Source: Deltaproteobacteria bacterium (lineage in GTDB: Bacteria > Myxococcota_A > Polyangia > Polyangiales > Houyiibacteriaceae). From it: DNA of 18,081 nucleotides. A program made the translations under genes and the position numbers. The DNA is taken from assembly GCA_019309605.1 (NCBI GenBank), contig JAFDFW010000050.1, positions 1 to 18,081 of the forward strand, given 5' to 3'. The notes below the pieces were generated by a model. That model had not been told where the DNA came from. It saw nothing but the letters and a program-made list of their open reading frames with translations, and did not search any database. Shown here one piece after another: positions 15,342 through 18,081 of the stretch. Numbering within the stretch: position 1 is the first letter of the stretch; each line of letters starts with the position of its first letter.

Positions 15342-16442
15342 TTACATCCTCTCGAAGTCACCAGAGACCAACCAGTCGGGTCCAAAGGCTTGAACCCGCG
15401 TGCGGACCAAGCGCCATGCGCGCTCCATCGATTCGACGCCCGACCCCGTGGCAAAGGGAATCGCGTCGGCGTCCCCGACGATGCGAGGGGCGATGAAGAT
15501 CGCAGCGCGGTCGGCCAAACCAAGATCCAAGAATGTGCCATGAACATGTGAGCCGCCTTCGACAAGCAGCCGCACTAGGTCGCGCTCACCCAATGTCTTC
15601 AAGACCTCTTTCAGGTCGACGCCTCGGGCGTGCCGGGCAACGGGGATCAACTGGACGCCTGGGCCGCTGAGAGCCTCCCGCCGCGCGGGGTCCGCGTCGC
15701 GCGCATGGAAGAGCAATGCTCCCGGGCCCGATCCGTGACCCTGCTCGAGGACGGCCGCAGTGCGCGGTGTTCGCAGGTCGGCGTCGAGCACGACCCGGAT
15801 CGGGTCTAGCCCTTCGACGTGACGGACCGTGAGCTTTGGGTCGTCGGCGAGGACGGTCCCTACCCCTACCAAGATCGCGTCGCTTTCAGCGCGCATCCGA
15901 TGGGTTTCGGTTCGCGCCTCCTCACCGGTGATCCACTTGGAGTCGCCGGTGCGGGTGGCGATCTTTCCATCGAGCGTCACGGCGGCCTTCAGCGTGACGA
16001 ACGGAAGGCCGGTGCTGATGTGTTTGGCAAAGTCCGCGACGAGCGCGGTGCACTCTTGCTCCATCAGCCCTACGTCGACTTCGACGCCGGTGTTCGTCAG
16101 TCTGTCGATGGCACCCGCGACGTGCGGTGCGGGGTCGCGGCAACCGATTACGACGCGGCTGATACCTGCGTCCAGGATCGCCTCGGTGCACGGACCGGTA
16201 CGGCCCTGGTGGTTGCAGGGCTCCAAGGTCACATAGAGCGTCGCGCCCTCGACCGAGGCGTCGGCTTTGCGGATCGCGTCGACCTCGGCGTGCGCCTGAC
16301 CGGCCCGTTCGTGATGCCCCACAGAGAGGATCTTCCCGTCGCGAACGATGGCTGCTCCTACGCGTGGGTTCGGGCTAGGACGGCCGCGCTTGGCATCCTC
16401 GATGGCCCGTCCCATCACCTCGCGTTCGAAGTCCGACCACAT
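15342..16442 (-). CDS. ribD: Bifunctional diaminohydroxyphosphoribosylaminopyrimidine deaminase / 5-amino-6-(5-phosphoribosylamino)uracil reductase
   Basis: RibD carries out the second and third steps of riboflavin synthesis. In 366 residues the N-terminal deaminase domain shows the zinc ligands HAE (51-53) and PCNHQGRTGPC (75-85), with NPRVGAAIV before them. The C-terminal NADPH-dependent reductase domain begins near 148 (FVTLKAAVTLDGKIATRTG) and contains SDAILVGVGTVLADDP and LLVEGGSHVHGTFLD. I chose ATG 16442 because AAGGA lies five bases ahead and homology starts there; the longer in-frame extension runs through nrdR in another frame. One base separates it from the nrdR stop. Confidence 0.96.
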   Translation of the reverse strand: MWSDFEREVMGRAIEDAKRGRPSPNPRVGAAIVRDGKILSVGHHERAGQAHAEVDAIRKADASVEGATLYVTLEPCNHQGRTGPCTEAILDAGISRVVIGCRDPAPHVAGAIDRLTNTGVEVDVGLMEQECTALVADFAKHISTGLPFVTLKAAVTLDGKIATRTGDSKWITGEEARTETHRMRAESDAILVGVGTVLADDPKLTVRHVEGLDPIRVVLDADLRTPRTAAVLEQGHGSGPGALLFHARDADPARREALSGPGVQLIPVARHARGVDLKEVLKTLGERDLVRLLVEGGSHVHGTFLDLGLADRAAIFIAPRIVGDADAIPFATGSGVESMERAWRLVRTRVQAFGPDWLVSGDFERM

Positions 16443-16443
16443 G

Positions 16444-16893
16444 TCAGTCCTTGAGTTTCGTGAGTTCATCGAGGAACTCCCCGATGTCTTGAAAGTCGCG
16501 GTAGACGCTGGCGAAACGGACGTAGGCGACCGGATCCAAGCCACGAAGCTCATGCAGGACGTGCTCGCCGATCCGCACCGAAGCAACCTCCTGGTCGCCG
16601 GTGTCCACGAGCCAGCGCTCGACCTGGTGTAAGAAACGCTCGAGTGCCTCAGCGGAAACCGGGCGCTTGACGCAGGCGCGCCGGAGGCCGGCGAGCAGTT
16701 TGGCGCGGTCGTAGGGCTGGCGCCGACCGTCATTTTTCACGATGAGTGGCAGCGTCTGCTCCACCCGTTCGTACGTGGTGTAGCGCCGTCCGCAGTGCTC
16801 ACACTCGCGCCGGCGCCGCGTGACCTCTCCGGCCTGCGAAAGGCGCGAGTCGATCACACGGTTTTCGAGCGTTCCACAGTAGGGGCAGCGCAT
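16444..16893 (-). CDS. nrdR: Transcriptional repressor NrdR
   Basis: NrdR represses ribonucleotide reductase genes in response to (d)ATP. The 149-residue protein opens with a zinc ribbon, cysteines C3, C6, C31 and C34 (MRCPYCG ... CEHCGRRYTTYERV), with the arginine run EVTRRRREC before the second pair. The ATP-cone follows from about 46 (LPLIVKNDGRRQPYDRAKLLAGL) and ends with DPVAYVRFASVYRDFQDI. I chose ATG 16893 because it is the usual family start; a 13-residue extension to 16932 has no family support. nrdR directly upstream of ribD is a frequent arrangement in proteobacteria. No ribonucleotide reductase gene is in the window. Confidence 0.96.
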   Translation of the reverse strand: MRCPYCGTLENRVIDSRLSQAGEVTRRRRECEHCGRRYTTYERVEQTLPLIVKNDGRRQPYDRAKLLAGLRRACVKRPVSAEALERFLHQVERWLVDTGDQEVASVRIGEHVLHELRGLDPVAYVRFASVYRDFQDIGEFLDELTKLKD

Positions 16894-16947
16894 ATCCGGG
16901 CACAAGCTAGCGCCCGGGCCGAGCCAGGGCAACGCAGCGCACGGCGC

Positions 16948-18081
16948 TCACTCGCGAACGAGGCGGACGAGCGACTCCAAGTGGGCCGTCTGGGGAAACA
17001 TGTCGAATCCGATGAGACGATCGATCCGGTAGCCTTTTGCCGTGGCGAGGCGGAGGTCGCGGGCGAGCGTTGCGGTGTCACATGACACATAGACCACGCG
17101 CTTCGCACCTGGGAGCACATCGCTGTCCTCGAATACCGCTTTTGCGCCCTGCCGCGGCGGGTCGAGCACGAGCACGTCGTAGTGCCCTTTGGGTGGTTGG
17201 TTTGCATCGCCGACGGCGACACGCGCTCGCAGCCCCCTCCGGCTCAAATTGGCCTGGCATGCTTCCGCCGCGCGCGGGTCTTGTTCAACGGCGACCAGAG
17301 TCTTGGCGTGCGCCGCGAGCCCGACGGTGAAGTTGCCGATGCCACAGTGGAGCTCGAGGACCCGTAATCCCGCGGGCTCGGCCAGCTCGACGACCGCTTC
17401 GACGAGCCTGGCGTTGACCCCGTCATTCGCTTGCGAAAATGCACCCGCGGGACCTTCGAGCGTGGCGCCCTCTCCCATTTGGATCACGACGTGCGTTTCG
17501 CCCCAGCTCGCCGGACGTCCGGCGTCCTTGGTTCGCAGTGTCACCCCGGCGATGACCGGCCGCTGGCAAAGCGCATCGCATGCTTCAAAGAGCTCGGGCG
17601 CCTGATCGTCGTTGGCATGGAGGTCGACCACGACACGATCGGCGTCAGTGAGTTGAAGCTGAATCTCCCCCGCGCCTCGCAGCGACGAAGCAAGGCATTC
17701 ACGCACCTCCCTCCAGCCCTCGCGCAGCGGTTCCAACAGTACGATGCACTGACCGATGTCGGTGACGCGTTTCGAATGGAGCTGGCGATAGCCGATCGTG
17801 TCTCGGTGCCACGCGAGCCGCGCGCGACGCCGGTATGCCAGATCTAGGTTGGACGCGACCCATTCGATATCGGTGTCGTCGGCGCCCGGTAGCCCTCGGC
17901 ACGCGTCTCGAAGAAAGCTCCGCTTGATGTCCCGTTGAAGCTCGGGGCCCGCGATCATCAACGGGCAGCCCCCGCAACGCGGTGCGTCGGCGCAAGGCGG
18001 CTCCCGGCGCTCCGCCGCCGCACGCAACACGCGCGTCAGGTAGCCTCGGGCGGCGCCCCGTTTGGACGAGGTCAGCGCCAG
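16948..18081 (-). CDS. RlmD/TrmA-family SAM-dependent RNA m5U methyltransferase, N-terminus cut by window edge
   Basis: The frame is open through the right edge, so the start and probably the TRAM domain are missing; 377 residues remain. A 4Fe-4S cluster site is visible as C-x5-C-x2-C in CADAPRCGGCP, with a later fourth Cys in DIGQCIVL. The methyltransferase domain has ELHCGIGNFTVGLA (SAM motif I), VAVEQDPRA, LVLDPPRQGA (motif IV), the catalytic Cys in YVSCDTATLARDL and the general-base Glu in TAHLESLV. These place it with enzymes making 5-methyluridine in 23S rRNA or tRNA; which uridine cannot be told from sequence alone, RlmD/RumA-like being most likely. It is the first gene seen of the nrdR-rib-nusB run, with 54 bases to nrdR. 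A GTG at 18030 is an in-frame candidate but is probably internal. Confidence 0.88.
   Translation of the reverse strand: MALTSSKRGAARGYLTRVLRAAAERREPPCADAPRCGGCPLMIAGPELQRDIKRSFLRDACRGLPGADDTDIEWVASNLDLAYRRRARLAWHRDTIGYRQLHSKRVTDIGQCIVLLEPLREGWREVRECLASSLRGAGEIQLQLTDADRVVVDLHANDDQAPELFEACDALCQRPVIAGVTLRTKDAGRPASWGETHVVIQMGEGATLEGPAGAFSQANDGVNARLVEAVVELAEPAGLRVLELHCGIGNFTVGLAAHAKTLVAVEQDPRAAEACQANLSRRGLRARVAVGDANQPPKGHYDVLVLDPPRQGAKAVFEDSDVLPGAKRVVYVSCDTATLARDLRLATAKGYRIDRLIGFDMFPQTAHLESLVRLVRE

Noticed and set aside
16443..16947. FMN riboswitch ahead of the rib genes
   Set aside because: ribD abuts nrdR by one base and no RFN-type conserved pieces were seen in or before nrdR.

Overview
The window looks like a stretch of bacterial chromosome with high GC content and tight gene packing. 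The rlmD-like–nrdR–ribD–ribE–ribBX–ribH–nusB order, the eukaryote-like isoleucyl-tRNA synthetase and the lysine/alanine-rich histone H1-like tail together suggest a deltaproteobacterial or Myxococcota-type organism. That assignment is inference from gene content, not from a marker phylogeny. A chromosomal ParB end at the left edge and many housekeeping genes argue against a plasmid or phage.

Left part (1-5.4 kb): the C-terminal end of parB converges with folD across a nested palindromic element (358-504). folD and ileS diverge from a short 86-bp spacer. ileS converges with lspA across a spacer filled by twelve hexanucleotide units (4656-4727).

Middle part (5.4-12.1 kb): an AT-rich divergent promoter region with an elaborate palindrome (5449-5499) separates lspA from a two-gene cassette. 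The cassette encodes a ribbon-helix-helix protein, broken or recoded by a -1 frameshift at a run of five C, and a small phasin-like helical protein. A large hairpin (6310-6372) ends that unit. On the minus strand a 1165-residue fused hydantoinase/5-oxoprolinase overlaps a DUF2062 membrane protein by ATGA. Divergent to it is an unusual gene whose product joins an AHSA1/SRPBCC domain to an acidic linker and a long H1-like basic tail. A 128-bp imperfect inverted repeat (11970-12097) lies after it.

Right part (12.1-18.1 kb): one continuous minus-strand operon runs from an RlmD/TrmA-family RNA methyltransferase (cut by the right edge) through nrdR, ribD, ribE, ribBX and ribH to nusB and a lone peptidase M17 N-terminal domain. 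Genes overlap by four bases (GTGA) at ribBX/ribH and nusB/M17N and by 26 bases at ribH/nusB. It supplies most of riboflavin synthesis, but the GTP cyclohydrolase II half of RibBX has lost its zinc and catalytic motifs, so a true RibA should be encoded elsewhere.

No tRNA, rRNA, CRISPR array, transposase gene or prophage gene is visible. There is no gene-free stretch longer than 300 bases; the largest spacer is the 186 bp at 10459-10644. The most unusual items are the AHSA1-H1-like fusion, the RHH/phasin-like cassette with its four-half-site operator, and the two palindromic elements whose ends coincide with the TAG stop codons of convergent genes.
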